DNA of 64,000 bases from Actinomadura sp. WMMA1423 (GCF_006547145.1 NZ_CP041244.1:7192001-7256000), one strand, 5' to 3'; shown: positions 1 to 8,816, numbered from the stretch's first letter. The notes: generated by a model not told the origin, from the letters alone. Translations and numbers: made by a program.

Positions 1-741
1 CGCCACCCTGGTCGTAGGCGGTTGGACGACCGCAAGGTGCTGTGCGGGATTTTGTTCGTGCTGCACACCGGGATCCGGTGGGAGTTCCTGCCCCAGGAGC
101 TGGGGTTCGGTTCGGGTATGACGTGCTGGCGCCGCCTGGCCGAGTGGCACCAGGCCGGGGTGTGGGAGCGGCTGCACCGGCTGCTGCTGGAGGAGCTGCA
201 CGCCGCCGGGCAGCTGGACTGGTCCAGAGCGGTGATCGACAGCTCGCACGTCCGCGCGCTCAAGGGCGGCCCAACCCGGGCCGAGCCCGGTCGACCGCGG
301 CCGGCCGGGCTCCAAGCACCACGTGCTGACCGACGGGCACGGCACCCCGCTCGCCCTGTCGCTGACCGGCGGAAACCGCAACGACGTCACCCAGCTGATG
401 CCGCTGCTGGACAGAGTGCCGCCCGTGCGAGGCCGGGTCGGACACCCACGCCGCCGGCCCGAGCAGCTGCTGGCCGACCGCGGTTACGACCACGACAAGT
501 ACCGGCGCCTGGTGTGGGCCAAGGGCATCAAACCGGTCATCGCCCGCCGTGGCGACCCCCACGGATCAGGGCTGGGCGTCCACCGCTACGTCGTCGAGCG
601 CACCATCGCCCTGCTGCACTGGTTCCGCCGCTTACGCATCCGCTGGGAGACCCGCGACGACATCCATGAAGCGTTCATGACCCTGGCCGCCGCCATCATC
701 TGCTGGCGCCGCCTCGTCCGCTGATTCTGTTACGACCTCTT
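1..741 (+). mobile_element. IS5-family insertion sequence, left end outside the window
   Basis: The window opens inside an IS5-type element; only its right part is present. The right boundary is placed near 741 because the transposase stop is followed by an end-like sequence, ATTCTGTTACGACCTCT, and beyond TAG the sequence resumes as antisense PP2C coding DNA. The left inverted repeat is not in the window, so length and target duplication cannot be checked. The insertion interrupts the phosphatase gene on its right. Confidence 0.8.
22..724 (+). CDS. IS5-family DDE transposase, split over two frames
   Basis: This DDE transposase catalyses movement of its own element. The first part (22 to about 300) carries the N-terminal domain and the first catalytic Asp in VIDSSHVRALKGG. 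The reading then continues in the next frame from about 263 with GRPGSKHHVLTDGHG, LLADRGYD (second Asp) and VVERTIALLHWFRRLR (the Glu with its YREK-like neighbourhood), ending at 724. Many IS5 relatives read two overlapping ORFs by frameshifting, so the split may be programmed. A one-base loss in the GGCGGCCCAACCC stretch is the alternative. The true start lies at or before the window edge; TTG at 22 is only the first possible codon inside it. Confidence 0.75.
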
Positions 742-1303
742 AGTCCGTCTGAGCACAGTAGGAACCGATCACCAGCATGAAGGTTTCTTGTGTTCAGATC
801 AGGTGATCGGCCATCAGGACGGCCGTCGAGGAAGCGGGCTAGGCGCTCGGGCAAGTGCGGCACGTTGGCAGCGTCGGACATGAGGTTGCCGTAGATGTGA
901 TCCTCGTGATCGGGGTCATCTGTGGGGCGCTGGTAGGGTGCAGGAGGTAGCCGCGAGAGTCGCCCACGTTTGCCAGTACGAATTTCGACCCGGACCACAG
1001 CATCGCTACCAGGGTGGTGCCCATTCCCGCCAGTTGTGGCTCAGCCTTGATCTTGTTGCGCAGAGCTGTATTAGCTGCGCTGACTGCCTGTCCGGCAACA
1101 CTTACAAGGTCTGCCTCGGCGACAGGGCGGTCATAGCGGCGCAGAGCCTCGATCGCTGTGGCGCTGGCCGTATCGCCGGCCACGTGGCCGCCGAGGCCGT
1201 CGGCGACTGTGAACAGTGATTGGCCGGCATAGACCGAGTCTTCATTGCGACGGCGCACGAGACCGACGTGCGTGCGGGCGGCCGCTTCGACCGTAAGGCT
1301 CAT
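742..1303 (-). pseudogene. PP2C-family Ser/Thr phosphatase, cut by IS5 and frameshifted
   Basis: Reading from 1303 gives a PP2C-type phosphatase start: THVGLVRRRNEDS, then FTVADGLGGHVAGD with a metal-binding Asp, GMGTTLVAML and VLANVGDSRGYLL. Near 960-1000 the frame changes; the continuation in another frame reads IYGNLMSDAANVPHLPERL and then GDRFLLCSDGL, where the IS5 end begins. Part of the normal middle and the whole C-terminus are missing. PP2C enzymes remove phosphate from Ser/Thr and act against Hanks-type kinases. With both a frameshift and an insertion this copy is almost certainly inactive. Order of events unknown. Confidence 0.85.
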
Positions 1304-1309
1304 GCCCGC

Positions 1310-1540
1310 TCACCTGTCCGTCTGTGTGTCGTCGGAATCCGTAGATTCCTCCGGCCACGGGTCCTGCGCCGACTCATCGCGATGCAGGACGTGGACGGTC
1401 CCGACTCGATCGCTGGCCACGATGTACTCCGTCACCTCTATGGGCTTGTGGTCTCCTCCCGACGTGCCCACCCGCACGATCTCCAGCACCGGCAAGCTGA
1501 GCGGGATCTCCAGCAGTCGTGCTTCGTCTTTGGTGGGCAT
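1310..1540 (-). pseudogene. GntR-family regulator, C-terminal (UTRA) fragment
   Basis: The residues MPTKDEARLLEIPLSLPVLE, followed by a VTEYIVASDRVGTVHVLH stretch, match the last strands of the UTRA ligand-binding domain of GntR/HutC-type repressors. The winged-helix DNA-binding domain and most of UTRA are absent: beyond about 1550 the sequence turns into an integrase fragment on the other strand. The fragment lies seven bases beyond the PP2C start, on the same strand. A GntR repressor next to an integrase recalls KorSA-like control of actinomycete integrative elements. That reading is inference. Confidence 0.7.
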
Positions 1541-1556
1541 GCGGGCACGGTGGAGT

Positions 1557-2639
1557 GCTGTTCCGCGCTACATCCAAGCCAACCCGGCGGCCCGCCGCCG
1601 GGGCAAAGGCCGCAAGGGACAACGGCGCATCGCCGAAGCAGAGCGCAACCAGAAAGCATGGGCGACCCCGCTGCAAGCTCTGTTGCTCGCTGAACGGTGC
1701 GCGCTGCTCACCGGATCGGATACCGATTTCGTGATGGTCGTCACCGCAGCGTTCACCGGCGCCCGCTGGGGTGAACTGCTGGGTCTACCGCCCGAACGTG
1801 ACCGCCCCGGCGAAGTCGATATCAACTGGAAGCTGTACGAGCTGAATGGCAGGTTCTACCGGGGCCGCCCGAAGGACGGATCCATGCGAACCCTGGATAT
1901 CCCGCCGTTCCTGGACGACTTGTTGGCCCGCCAGCTCGCGACGCCTCGCAGCTGCACATGCCAGGGCACGGAAGATCCTTGGTGCCGTGGCGGCCGGTAC
2001 GTCTTCCTCGGCCCGGACCGCACCCACTTCCGCCGTTCCAACTACAGCGATCGGGTGTTCCGCCCTGCCGCCGACGCTTGGTATCCGAAACGCTCGCCCA
2101 AGACAGCGATGCCGGTACTCGTGGACGCGGGGGAGCACTGGCCAGGCAAACCCGTACCGCCCTGGCCGCCAGCCGTGCCCGGAGAACCGTTCGCCCCGCC
2201 GACCGGTCGCGGATTCACGCGCCTGGTCAGCGGACAGGGGCGCGGCCGGTGCTCGGAGTGCCGGCGGACGCAGCTCCTCCGAATTGACGGCACTCTGATC
2301 AGCCACAAAACCGGCACCTCTGAATGTCCCGGGTCGGGCAAGCCGCCGGCCGAAGACGTCCCGCTCGCGTGCTGGCTGCCGCTCCGGCCGGGCTTGACAC
2401 CTCACGGGCTTCGGCACGGTCATCAACCTTGGATGGATAACGCGGGCATCCCGTACGTCCTGCAATCCGAGCGGATGGGCCACGAAGTTCCCGGCATGCG
2501 CGGTACCTATGCCCACCCCACTCCGGAGATGCGCACCGCGCTCCTCAAATCCCTCCAGCGTCTTTGGGAGACGCCCTTGAGCAGCGTGCGAGGCTGGCAG
2601 CCCGATCGGCGGTGCCAGCCCTTGACAGCCTTCTCATAG
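1557..2639 (+). pseudogene. Tyrosine recombinase (phage-type integrase) lacking its N-terminus
   Basis: From about 1557 the frame encodes a tyrosine-recombinase catalytic domain: FTGARWGELLGLP holds the first catalytic Arg, LTPHGLRHGHQ the H-x-x-R box, SERMGHE the next His, and MRGTYAHPTPEMR the nucleophilic Tyr. A long insertion with C-x-C and CSECRR pieces lies between the boxes, as in integrases of actinomycete elements. The N-terminal arm-binding and core-binding domains (about 150-200 residues) are missing. The frame stays open upstream only by chance, running antisense through the GntR and PP2C remnants. All catalytic residues seem present, but the protein cannot be complete. Confidence 0.75.
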
Positions 2640-2884
2640 AAGGGAAGGACCCAGCAAAACGAGATCGATTCCCGGATGCGGTCACTGTCTGATCATCTAG
2701 GACGGTGGCCACAGACGAGCATGGCAGGAGGGGCCGGGCTTCCAGCAGGACGCGCGGGCCCTCCTGTGCCAGGGCCAAGTGAGGACTCACGGTGAGTCTT
2801 GTTGCCGGTTCGCAATGTCGTTGCGCAAGGATCGACCTGTTCGGTGAGGCGGCCGTAGCCGCGGCGAGGCAGAGGGGGTGCGAC

Positions 2885-3088
2885 ATGCCTACAACCCAGG
2901 TGCGTGAGAGCCAGATCCGAGCAAGCCTGCTGTCGGCTCTGCATGACCGTCACGGTACCGACCCGAACGCGCTAATCCGTCAGGAACTCGGGCTGTGCGC
3001 TGGGGCTCGTCGGGTCGATCTGGCGCTGATCAACGGAGAGACCCTCTGTGTCAGGCTCAGGTGGGACAAGAGGGATGAAGTTCCCTAA
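2885..3088 (+). pseudogene. sce7726-family protein, N-terminal fragment cut by IS3
   Basis: An ATG at 2885 opens a reading frame with IRASLLSALHDRHG, NALIRQELGLCAGARR and VDLALINGETL. This resembles the start of sce7726-family proteins, which are of unknown function and have a nuclease-like look. Native sequence ends at the left end of the IS3 element near 3049; the remaining residues to the stop at 3088 are read from the insertion sequence. Most of the usual length (roughly 200 residues, from memory) is missing, and the rest does not reappear beyond the element. Confidence 0.6.
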
Positions 3089-3130
3089 CTGATGTGGACA
3101 GGGCGAGAACGGGTACTGAGCAGAGTGACG

Positions 3131-3550
3131 ATGACCAGCCACGATCTTCCTTCCGGTGACGGGCCGCGGACCGGCCGGCCCAAGCGGCGGACCTTCAGTG
3201 CCGCCTACAAGTTGCGGATGGTCGAGGAGTACGACGCGGCCGAGCATGGCGACAAGGGCGCGCTGCTGCGCCGTGAGGGACTTTATGAGTCCAGCGTTCA
3301 ACTGTGGCGCCGGCAGCGCGACGCCGGTGAACTGACCGCTGCGGGGACGAGGCCCCCGGCCGCCAAGAAGGAGAAGACGCCGGAGCAGGCCGAGTTGGAG
3401 CAGTTGCGCAAGGAGAAGGCGCGGCTGGAGCGGCAGAACGCCGCCATGGCCAGGAAACTCAAGCAGACCGAGGCCGCCCTGGACATCATGGGAAAAGGTA
3501 TCGCGCTCTTGGAAACGATGTCCGAGAGCGCGGACACCGAGAATTCGTGA
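3131..3550 (+). CDS. IS3-family transposase OrfA
   Basis: OrfA of IS3-type elements supplies the DNA-binding helix-turn-helix and a leucine-zipper-like coiled coil. The HTH region is visible in RTFSAAYKLRMVEEYDAA through YESSVQLWRRQRDAG. A charged coiled coil (AELEQLRKEKARLERQNA) follows. ATG 3131 is preferred; GTG 3125 is two codons upstream. The stop overlaps the GTG start of orfB (GTGA), in the -1 frame. An A-AAA-G run at 3491-3495 could be a slip site for an OrfAB fusion, but this is untested. Confidence 0.85.
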   Translation: MTSHDLPSGDGPRTGRPKRRTFSAAYKLRMVEEYDAAEHGDKGALLRREGLYESSVQLWRRQRDAGELTAAGTRPPAAKKEKTPEQAELEQLRKEKARLERQNAAMARKLKQTEAALDIMGKGIALLETMSESADTENS

Positions 3551-4587
3551 CCCGCTGCCGCCACGAAACCCTTTCCCTGCTGGTCGAGCATCTGCCGATT
3601 CGCTTCTCGTGCGCATTGTCGGGTGTGCCGCGCAGCAGTTTCTACCGACGGCGGAACCCTGCGCCGGGAAACAGTGAGCCAGCGGAGCGGCCGGCGCCGC
3701 CGAACGCGCTGAGCGAGAGCGAACGGGCCGAACTGGTCGAGATGCTCAACAGCGACCGGTTCGCCGACAAGGCACCCCGGCAGGTGTGGGCTGCGCTGCT
3801 GGACGAGGGGGTGTACCTGGCGTCGGTGTCGACGATGTACCGGGAACTACGCAGGCGTGACCAGGTCCGGGAGCGGCGCGCCCAGGCCCGGCACCAGGCG
3901 CGCACCAAACCGTATCTGGCCGCGTACGCCCCCAACCAGATATGGAGTTGGGATATCACGAAACTGCCGGGTCCGGGGCCACGCCAGTTCTATGACCTGT
4001 ATGTGATGCTCGACATCTTCTCCCGCTTCGTCGTGCACTGGGAGATCCACCTGCGCGAGTCAGGTGAGCTGGCCGAGCAGTTCATGCGGAACTCGTTCGC
4101 CGCCAACGGCGGGATCGTGCCCGGCACCATCCATTCCGACAACGGGACCTCGATGACCTCCAAGCCGGTGACGGCACTGCTGGCAGACCTGGACATCATC
4201 AAGTCCCACTCCCGCCCGAAGGTGAGCAACGACAACCCCTACAGCGAGGCGCAGTTCAAAACCTTGAAGTACTGCCCGGTGTTCCCTGTCAGGTTCGCCT
4301 CGCTCGACGAGGCCGAGACGTTCTGCCACCATTTCTTCGACTACTACAATTACCGGCATTACCACGCCGGGATCGGGCTCCACACGCCGTTCACCATGCA
4401 TATCGGCACCGCACAGGCGATCCAGCACAACCGAGCCGCCACGATCGCAGCGTTCCGCGCGGCCAACCCGCGACGGTTCACCCAGCCGCCCACGCTGCCC
4501 AAGATCCCCACAGTCGCGCAGATCAACCGACCCGACGAAGACCCCACCGATCCGAGCAGCTCTGACCAGGAGAAACAGGCCGCCTAA
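3547..4587 (+). CDS. IS3-family transposase OrfB (rve DDE integrase domain)
   Basis: OrfB is the catalytic half of the IS3 transposase, 346 residues. An HTH_21-like segment is followed by the retroviral-integrase fold: IWSWDITKLPGPG holds the first Asp, GTIHSDNGTSMTS the second Asp, and NPYSEAQFKTLKY the Glu, giving an intact DDE triad. GTG at 3547 overlaps the orfA stop by four bases, which fits translational coupling or a -1 frameshift. No internal stop is seen, so the element may still be active. Confidence 0.9.
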   Translation: MTRCRHETLSLLVEHLPIRFSCALSGVPRSSFYRRRNPAPGNSEPAERPAPPNALSESERAELVEMLNSDRFADKAPRQVWAALLDEGVYLASVSTMYRELRRRDQVRERRAQARHQARTKPYLAAYAPNQIWSWDITKLPGPGPRQFYDLYVMLDIFSRFVVHWEIHLRESGELAEQFMRNSFAANGGIVPGTIHSDNGTSMTSKPVTALLADLDIIKSHSRPKVSNDNPYSEAQFKTLKYCPVFPVRFASLDEAETFCHHFFDYYNYRHYHAGIGLHTPFTMHIGTAQAIQHNRAATIAAFRAANPRRFTQPPTLPKIPTVAQINRPDEDPTDPSSSDQEKQAA

Positions 4588-4590
4588 CGA

Positions 4591-5607
4591 TCACTGGCCC
4601 CTGTCTCGTTTGACTTGACACCTACCGTTGCGACAGATGATGCAGAACCGCTCGTTTCCGATTTCCTGTGGTGTGCGCTGGCGCCAAATCTGCCACTCGG
4701 TCTCTGTGGCATACCGCAGGTTGGGCATCGGTGCGCGGCTAGCGCCGCCGGGTGCTGGGTGGGCGATGGCGTAGTCGCCGAAGTCGGGCAGCCGCGCTGA
4801 TTGCCGCTCTTGGAGTTGGCGCCAGAGAGCCGCGTCCCGACGCGGCAACGGCGAAACAGCGTCGCCGGGCAGGTGGCTAATCGAAGCGGGGAATGCGCCA
4901 CTGGCTACCGTCACTGACTGCCAGGGGCGCTGGTCGGTCCACTTCAGCAGCTCCTCGGCTGTGGCGAGGGCGCGCTGGAGGTCTCGGTCGTCCTCGATGG
5001 CCCAAAGATCGATGACGACGCTGATCTGTTCTGGGGCCAGTTCGAGTTGATTCAGCACCTGCCCCAGTAGCTCCGCTGCCTGACGCGCATCGGCATCGCG
5101 GTCAGGGGAACCGAGCCGCAGACACGCGCCTGCACTGAACTCGGCAATAACGCCACGTACCCAGGCAAGACGCTCCGGTGGGTCAGTCAGACGGAATACT
5201 GGTCGGATTGGGGTCGGCTCCAGTCGCTCGGTCAGTGTGGCGGCGAGGCTCTCCCATGCGTGGCGGGCGATCGGAAGACCGTCGATATAGGCAGTGTCGA
5301 TGGAGCAGATGGTGCCAGCGGGCAGGTCATCACGGATCGCTAGTGCGAGCTTCCGCAGCTGTCGAGTCAGCCTGCGGGTTTCGCCGCCTCCGTTAGCTGG
5401 TTCAGCCGGCCCCTGCCCGGTGTCGCTGGCGCTGGCGTCGTCCAGTTCCTCGGCCTCTTCCAAGTCGCCCGACTGCTGGCGACTCCTGGGCGGCATCAGT
5501 TCGAGCAGCGGCCTGAGTGGCGTGGGCGGAGCCTCCAGGTGCTGCAGCGCTTCCAGTTCGCCAGCCTTGGCCTTCAGGATCGGGACATAGGCCGGCAAGG
5601 TCCTCAC
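4591..5607 (-). pseudogene. Beta-family protein (PF14350-like), C-terminus lost to IS3
   Basis: The start YVPILKAKAGELEALQHL followed by LRPLLELMP, the middle SVTVASGAFPASI and the later PNLRYATETEWQIWR are the hallmark blocks of the beta family, whose function is unknown. The frame ends in sequence belonging to the right end of the IS3 element, after ICRNGR, so the last 50 or so residues are missing. The GTG start is chosen because it begins the conserved N-terminus. Beta-family and sce7726-type genes both occur in accessory, defence-like islands. Their presence on either side of one IS suggests a former gene cluster, which is inference. Confidence 0.7.
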
Positions 5608-5911
5608 CTCATCTACCGCGTGAGCCAGTTGCTTAATGACGACGATCTAGACAAAAGCGTCAATCTGCTACCTGCCCGGTCGACTGCGGTGCGTAATCAG
5701 CCTGCGGCGGGCCGTACCTGGCCACTCGTCCGCCCTTGCCTATCGGACTCGCATGTGTTGTAGCAGCGCCGCTTCATCGACTCTCATCAGAGTTGCTGAA
5801 CGCTCTCCGCTGTGGCGCGCAAGCTCTGGCGGGGGGCAACGGACAAGATCACTCCCGGATTGCTCCCAGAATCGGACATCCGAGGACGGGAGTCGGGCGC
5901 CGGACGCAGAG
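5608..5911. other. Non-coding stretch, no gene seen
   Basis: Between the beta-family start and the tRNA-His terminator there is no frame with coding character or recognisable motifs. It presumably holds the promoter of the beta-family gene. No tRNA-derived direct repeat was found here. Confidence 0.4.
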
Positions 5912-5943
5912 AAGCCCTGGTCATCTTCGTGATGACCAGGGCT
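5912..5943 (-). terminator. Rho-independent terminator after tRNA-His
   Basis: A perfect 14-bp stem (AAGCCCTGGTCATC with its complement) closes on a TTCG-type tetraloop and continues into an A/T run on both sides. It lies ten bases beyond the 3' end of the tRNA-His gene in its direction of transcription. Confidence 0.9.
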
Positions 5944-5952
5944 TTTCGCTGG

Positions 5953-6026
5953 GGTGAGTGAGGGGACTTGAACCCCCGACATCTTGGACCACAACCAAGT
6001 GCTCTGCCAGCTGAGCTACACCCACC
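5953..6026 (-). tRNA. tRNA-His (GTG anticodon)
   Basis: On the minus strand the sequence folds as a cloverleaf: acceptor GTGGGTG pairs with CACTCAC, the D arm has AGCTCAGCTGGCAGAGC, the anticodon loop is TTGTGGT with anticodon GTG, and the T arm contains GGTTCAAGTCC. The base before the acceptor (complement of 6026) is G and faces discriminator C, the extra G-1:C73 pair typical of tRNA-His. CCA is not encoded. A strong terminator follows directly. Confidence 0.95.
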
Positions 6027-6079
6027 ATGGCCGGGAACTGGCCCGGCTTCCAGTAGTGTAGCGGCTTCTTCGGGGTGGG

Positions 6080-6676
6080 TCAGCCGGAGGCGACCTGGGC
6101 GGCGATGGAGCGGGCCGTGTCGGAGTCGGGGCCGGGCTGCTGGACGAAGACGGCGGCGCGGTAGTAGCGCAGTTCCTGGATGCTCTCGGTGATGTCGGCC
6201 AGGGCGCGGTGGCCGCCCTTCTTCTCCGGGCTGGCGAAGTAGACGCGCGGGTACCAGCGCCGGGCCAGTTCCTTGATCGAGGAGACGTCGACCATGCGGT
6301 AGTGGAGGTGGGAGTCCAGGGACGGCATGTCGCGGGCGAGGAAGGAGCGGTCGGTCGCGATGGAGTTGCCGCACAGGGGGGCCTTCTTGGCGTCCTTGAC
6401 GTGGCCCTTGATGTACTTGAGGACGGTGTCCTCGGCCTCGGCGAGGGTGACGCCGCCGGGGAGCGCTTTCAGCAGGCCGGACGTGGTGTGCATGTCGCGG
6501 ACGACCTTGGTCATCTGGGTGACCGACTCGGGCGGGGGTTTGATCACTACGTCGACGCCCTCGTCCAGGATGTTGAGCTCGCTGTCGGTGACCAGTGCGG
6601 CTATCTCGATGAGCGCGTCGTTGCGCAGGTCAAGTCCCGTCATCTCGCAGTCGATCCAGACCAGCCGCTCGTTCAT
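6080..6676 (-). CDS. orn: Oligoribonuclease
   Basis: A 3'-to-5' exoribonuclease that degrades 2-5 nt RNA (including pGpG) to mononucleotides; essential in many bacteria. The 198 residues match the usual family length. The DEDDh exonuclease motifs are present: WIDCEMTGLDL (Exo I, Asp and Glu), LCGNSIATDRSF (Exo II, Asp), and KKGGHRALADITESI (Exo III, His and Asp). It sits beside tRNA-His, a common actinobacterial arrangement. A TAGGGT box ends six bases before the ATG, which would place the transcript start at or next to the start codon, suggesting a leaderless mRNA. Confidence 0.97.
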   Translation of the reverse strand: MNERLVWIDCEMTGLDLRNDALIEIAALVTDSELNILDEGVDVVIKPPPESVTQMTKVVRDMHTTSGLLKALPGGVTLAEAEDTVLKYIKGHVKDAKKAPLCGNSIATDRSFLARDMPSLDSHLHYRMVDVSSIKELARRWYPRVYFASPEKKGGHRALADITESIQELRYYRAAVFVQQPGPDSDTARSIAAQVASG

Positions 6677-6728
6677 GCACTAACCCTACGGCCATGAACG
6701 ACTGCGCGGGGCATCGCGGGCGTTCGAT

Positions 6729-7379
6729 TTAGGAGGTCACGCGCCGGGTGATATGTCCGGGGACGGGGATGCCCGGACGGAGCAGGGGATCGGGGGCGGG
6801 CGCGCCGAACGCCTGGCGGACGGGCACGACGCCGGCCCAGACGTCGAGGGCGTAGTCCTCGTCCTCGTCTCCTGGCGGGCCCTGCCGCACCTTCACGGAG
6901 GCCTCGTCAAGGGAGAGCGCCAAGACGGCGACGGCGGCCAGTTCCTTGCGGTTGGGGTGGCGGGCCACGTCCCATTGGCCGGGGGTCAGTTGCTCGGTGA
7001 TGACGCGGAGGCCGGTCAGCTTCTCCTCGGGGTCGTCGACGAGGCGGGGCGTCCCGTAGACGACGGCGCTGCGGTAGTTGATCGAGTGGTGGAACAGGGA
7101 CCGGGCCAGGACGAGCCCGTCCAGATGGGTGACCGTCACGCAGATGTCCTGGGAGGGGCCGGCTCTGAGGCTGCTCGCTCCGGTGGAGCCGTGTAGGTAG
7201 AGGGTGTCGTCCAGGCGGCCGTAGCCGGTGGGGATGACGCGGGGCGAGCCGTCCACGATGAGGCCGAGATGGCAGATCATGCCCTCGTCGAGGATCTCGT
7301 GGAGGACGGCGCGGTCGGTGCCGGCGCGTTCCGGTAGGCGGCCCAGGCGGGTGCGGGCGGTCGCGGAGAGCGGGTTCAT
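6729..7379 (-). CDS. Pyridoxamine 5'-phosphate oxidase-family flavoprotein
   Basis: 216 residues with the FMN-binding split-barrel look of the PNPOx / NimA-like superfamily: VLHEILDEGMICHLGLIVDG, PRVIPTGYGRLDDTLYLHGS, ICVTVTHLDGLVLARSLFHH and INYRSAVVYG. Many such proteins are reductases or putative oxidases of small molecules; the substrate is unknown. It is transcribed divergently from a MocR-type regulator across 60 bp holding a palindrome. This pairing is common in actinobacteria and suggests the regulator controls this gene in answer to PLP or a related ligand. Confidence 0.85.
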   Translation of the reverse strand: MNPLSATARTRLGRLPERAGTDRAVLHEILDEGMICHLGLIVDGSPRVIPTGYGRLDDTLYLHGSTGASSLRAGPSQDICVTVTHLDGLVLARSLFHHSINYRSAVVYGTPRLVDDPEEKLTGLRVITEQLTPGQWDVARHPNRKELAAVAVLALSLDEASVKVRQGPPGDEDEDYALDVWAGVVPVRQAFGAPAPDPLLRPGIPVPGHITRRVTS

Positions 7380-7398
7380 GTCCGTTTACGCTAGGAGG

Positions 7399-7426
7399 CA
7401 AGTGGCCTGGCAGGTATGGCCACTTG
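7399..7426. promoter_or_regulatory. Palindromic operator between PNPOx and MocR genes
   Basis: A perfect 9-bp inverted repeat, CAAGTGGCC and GGCCACTTG, separated by ten bases, lies in the 60-bp divergent intergenic region. Position and symmetry fit a binding site for the neighbouring MocR regulator, acting on both genes. Function is inferred. Confidence 0.6.
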
Positions 7427-7439
7427 GCGCGTATAGCGG

Positions 7440-8813
7440 GTGACCACTTTGTCGATCGATCTACCTCTCTCCGTGGAGCGGGACGCACAGGAGCCGATGA
7501 GCGCGCAGCTCGTCGCGCAGTTGCGTGCCGCCATGGGGGAGGGACGTCTTGCCGCGGGTGAGCGGCTTCCGTCCAGTAGGGCGCTGGCAGTTCTGCTGGG
7601 TGTCAGCCGGACGGTCGTGACCGAGGCCTATGAGCAGCTCTACGCGGAAGGGTGGCTCGAAGGGCGGCACGGGTCCGGTACGTATGTGACCGAGGGAGTC
7701 ACCGCTCCTATGCCGGCGCCCCAGGTAGTGGAGATGAGACCGGTGAGGAGGGCGGCGGCCCTACACGAGATCGACCTGAGGCCCGGTCTCGCCTGGATCG
7801 GGGCGCTGGACACACCCGCGTGGCGCAGGGCATGGCGGCTCGCTTCGGGGATGCCGCCGCAGCAGCGTCAGGACCCGCACGGTCTGCCTGGCCTAAGGCA
7901 GGCGCTCGCCGAGTACATCAGGCGTAGCCGGGGCGTGACGTGTCCTGTGGACGGGCTGCTGGTCACGCGTGGAGCGACGAACGGGCTCGATCTGCTTGCC
8001 GCGACCGTAGTTCGCCCTGGAGACCGGGTCGGTGTGGAGGAACCCGGCTACAGCAGAGCACGCGCGGTCCTAAGCGGACGTGGCGCGGAGCTCGTTCCCT
8101 GCCCGGTGGACGAGCACGGCCTCGTTGTGGACGGGCTGCCCGATGACCTGCGCCTCGTCTATACGACGCCCTCGCACCAGTTCCCCATGGGCGGTGTGCT
8201 GCCCGTCCCGCGCAGGCAGGCCCTGCTGGCGTGGGCGCGGCGCAACGGGGCGCTCATCGCCGAGGACGACTACGACGGGGAGTTCCGCTACGACGTTGCG
8301 CCCCTGCCCGCGCTCTACGGCCTCGACCCGGAGGTCGTCGTCTACCTGGGCACGACCGCCAAGATCCTCACCGCGGACATGGGGGTCGGCTGGCTGGTCG
8401 GCCGTCCCGACCTGGTGGCGGAGGTGGCGCTCCGGAGGGAGGCGTTGAACGACCGCACCGCCGTCGTCCCGCAGGACGCGTTGAGACTCCTCCTGGAACG
8501 GGGCGACCTGGACCGGTACGTCCGCCGGATGCGCGCGGAGTACGCCCGGCGCCGCGAGGTGGTCGTCCAGGCGCTGGACGGCCTTCCCCTGCGCGGCGAC
8601 ACGGCCGGCCTGCACCTGGTGGTCGACGTCGCGGAGCCGGTGGCCGCGCGCGCCGCGCGGGAGGCGGCGCGGCGCGGCGTCCTGGTGGAGACGCTGGACC
8701 GCCACCACATGGGGCCGGTGAGCGCCTCCGGCCTGGTGATCGGCTACGGCTCCGCCGCCACCCTCGCCGAGCTGCGCGAGGGTTGCGAGATCGTCCGGAC
8801 GCTCGCCCTGTAG
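7440..8813 (+). CDS. MocR/PdxR-type GntR-family regulator with aminotransferase domain
   Basis: A fused regulator of 457 residues: a GntR winged helix at about 15-85 (LPSSRALAVLLGVSRTVV, then GWLEGRHGSGTYV), a linker, and a fold-type-I aminotransferase domain from about 115. The PLP-binding Lys is probably K308 in YLGTTAKILTADMGVGWL, with AEDDYDGEFRYD holding the cofactor-contacting Asp. Members sense PLP or amino-PLP adducts and control vitamin B6 or transporter genes. The GTG start is right after the palindrome at 7399-7426. Divergent pairing with the PNPOx gene suggests a B6-linked circuit (inference). Confidence 0.92.
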   Translation: MTTLSIDLPLSVERDAQEPMSAQLVAQLRAAMGEGRLAAGERLPSSRALAVLLGVSRTVVTEAYEQLYAEGWLEGRHGSGTYVTEGVTAPMPAPQVVEMRPVRRAAALHEIDLRPGLAWIGALDTPAWRRAWRLASGMPPQQRQDPHGLPGLRQALAEYIRRSRGVTCPVDGLLVTRGATNGLDLLAATVVRPGDRVGVEEPGYSRARAVLSGRGAELVPCPVDEHGLVVDGLPDDLRLVYTTPSHQFPMGGVLPVPRRQALLAWARRNGALIAEDDYDGEFRYDVAPLPALYGLDPEVVVYLGTTAKILTADMGVGWLVGRPDLVAEVALRREALNDRTAVVPQDALRLLLERGDLDRYVRRMRAEYARRREVVVQALDGLPLRGDTAGLHLVVDVAEPVAARAAREAARRGVLVETLDRHHMGPVSASGLVIGYGSAATLAELREGCEIVRTLAL

Positions 8814-8816
8814 CGG

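Larger units (their letters stand above)
3049..4620 (+). mobile_element. IS3-family insertion sequence, apparently complete
   Basis: The element is about 1.57 kb with overlapping orfA and orfB. Its ends form imperfect inverted repeats: the left end begins TGTCAGGCTCAGGTGGGACA and the right end, read on the other strand, begins TGTCAAGTCAAACGAGACAG. Both share TGTCA and GACA-G-GG. The flanking triplets (CTG and CCT) do not match as a target duplication. The genes on either side are unrelated halves, which suggests that a deletion or recombination followed insertion. Confidence 0.85.

Noticed and set aside
1245..1556. In-frame upstream extension of the tyrosine recombinase
   Set aside because: These codons run antisense through the GntR and PP2C remnants and encode no recombinase N-terminal domain; the open frame is accidental.
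5608..5952. tRNA-His as attachment site of the decayed element
   Set aside because: No duplicate of the tRNA 3' end was found within the window, so attL/attR cannot be shown.
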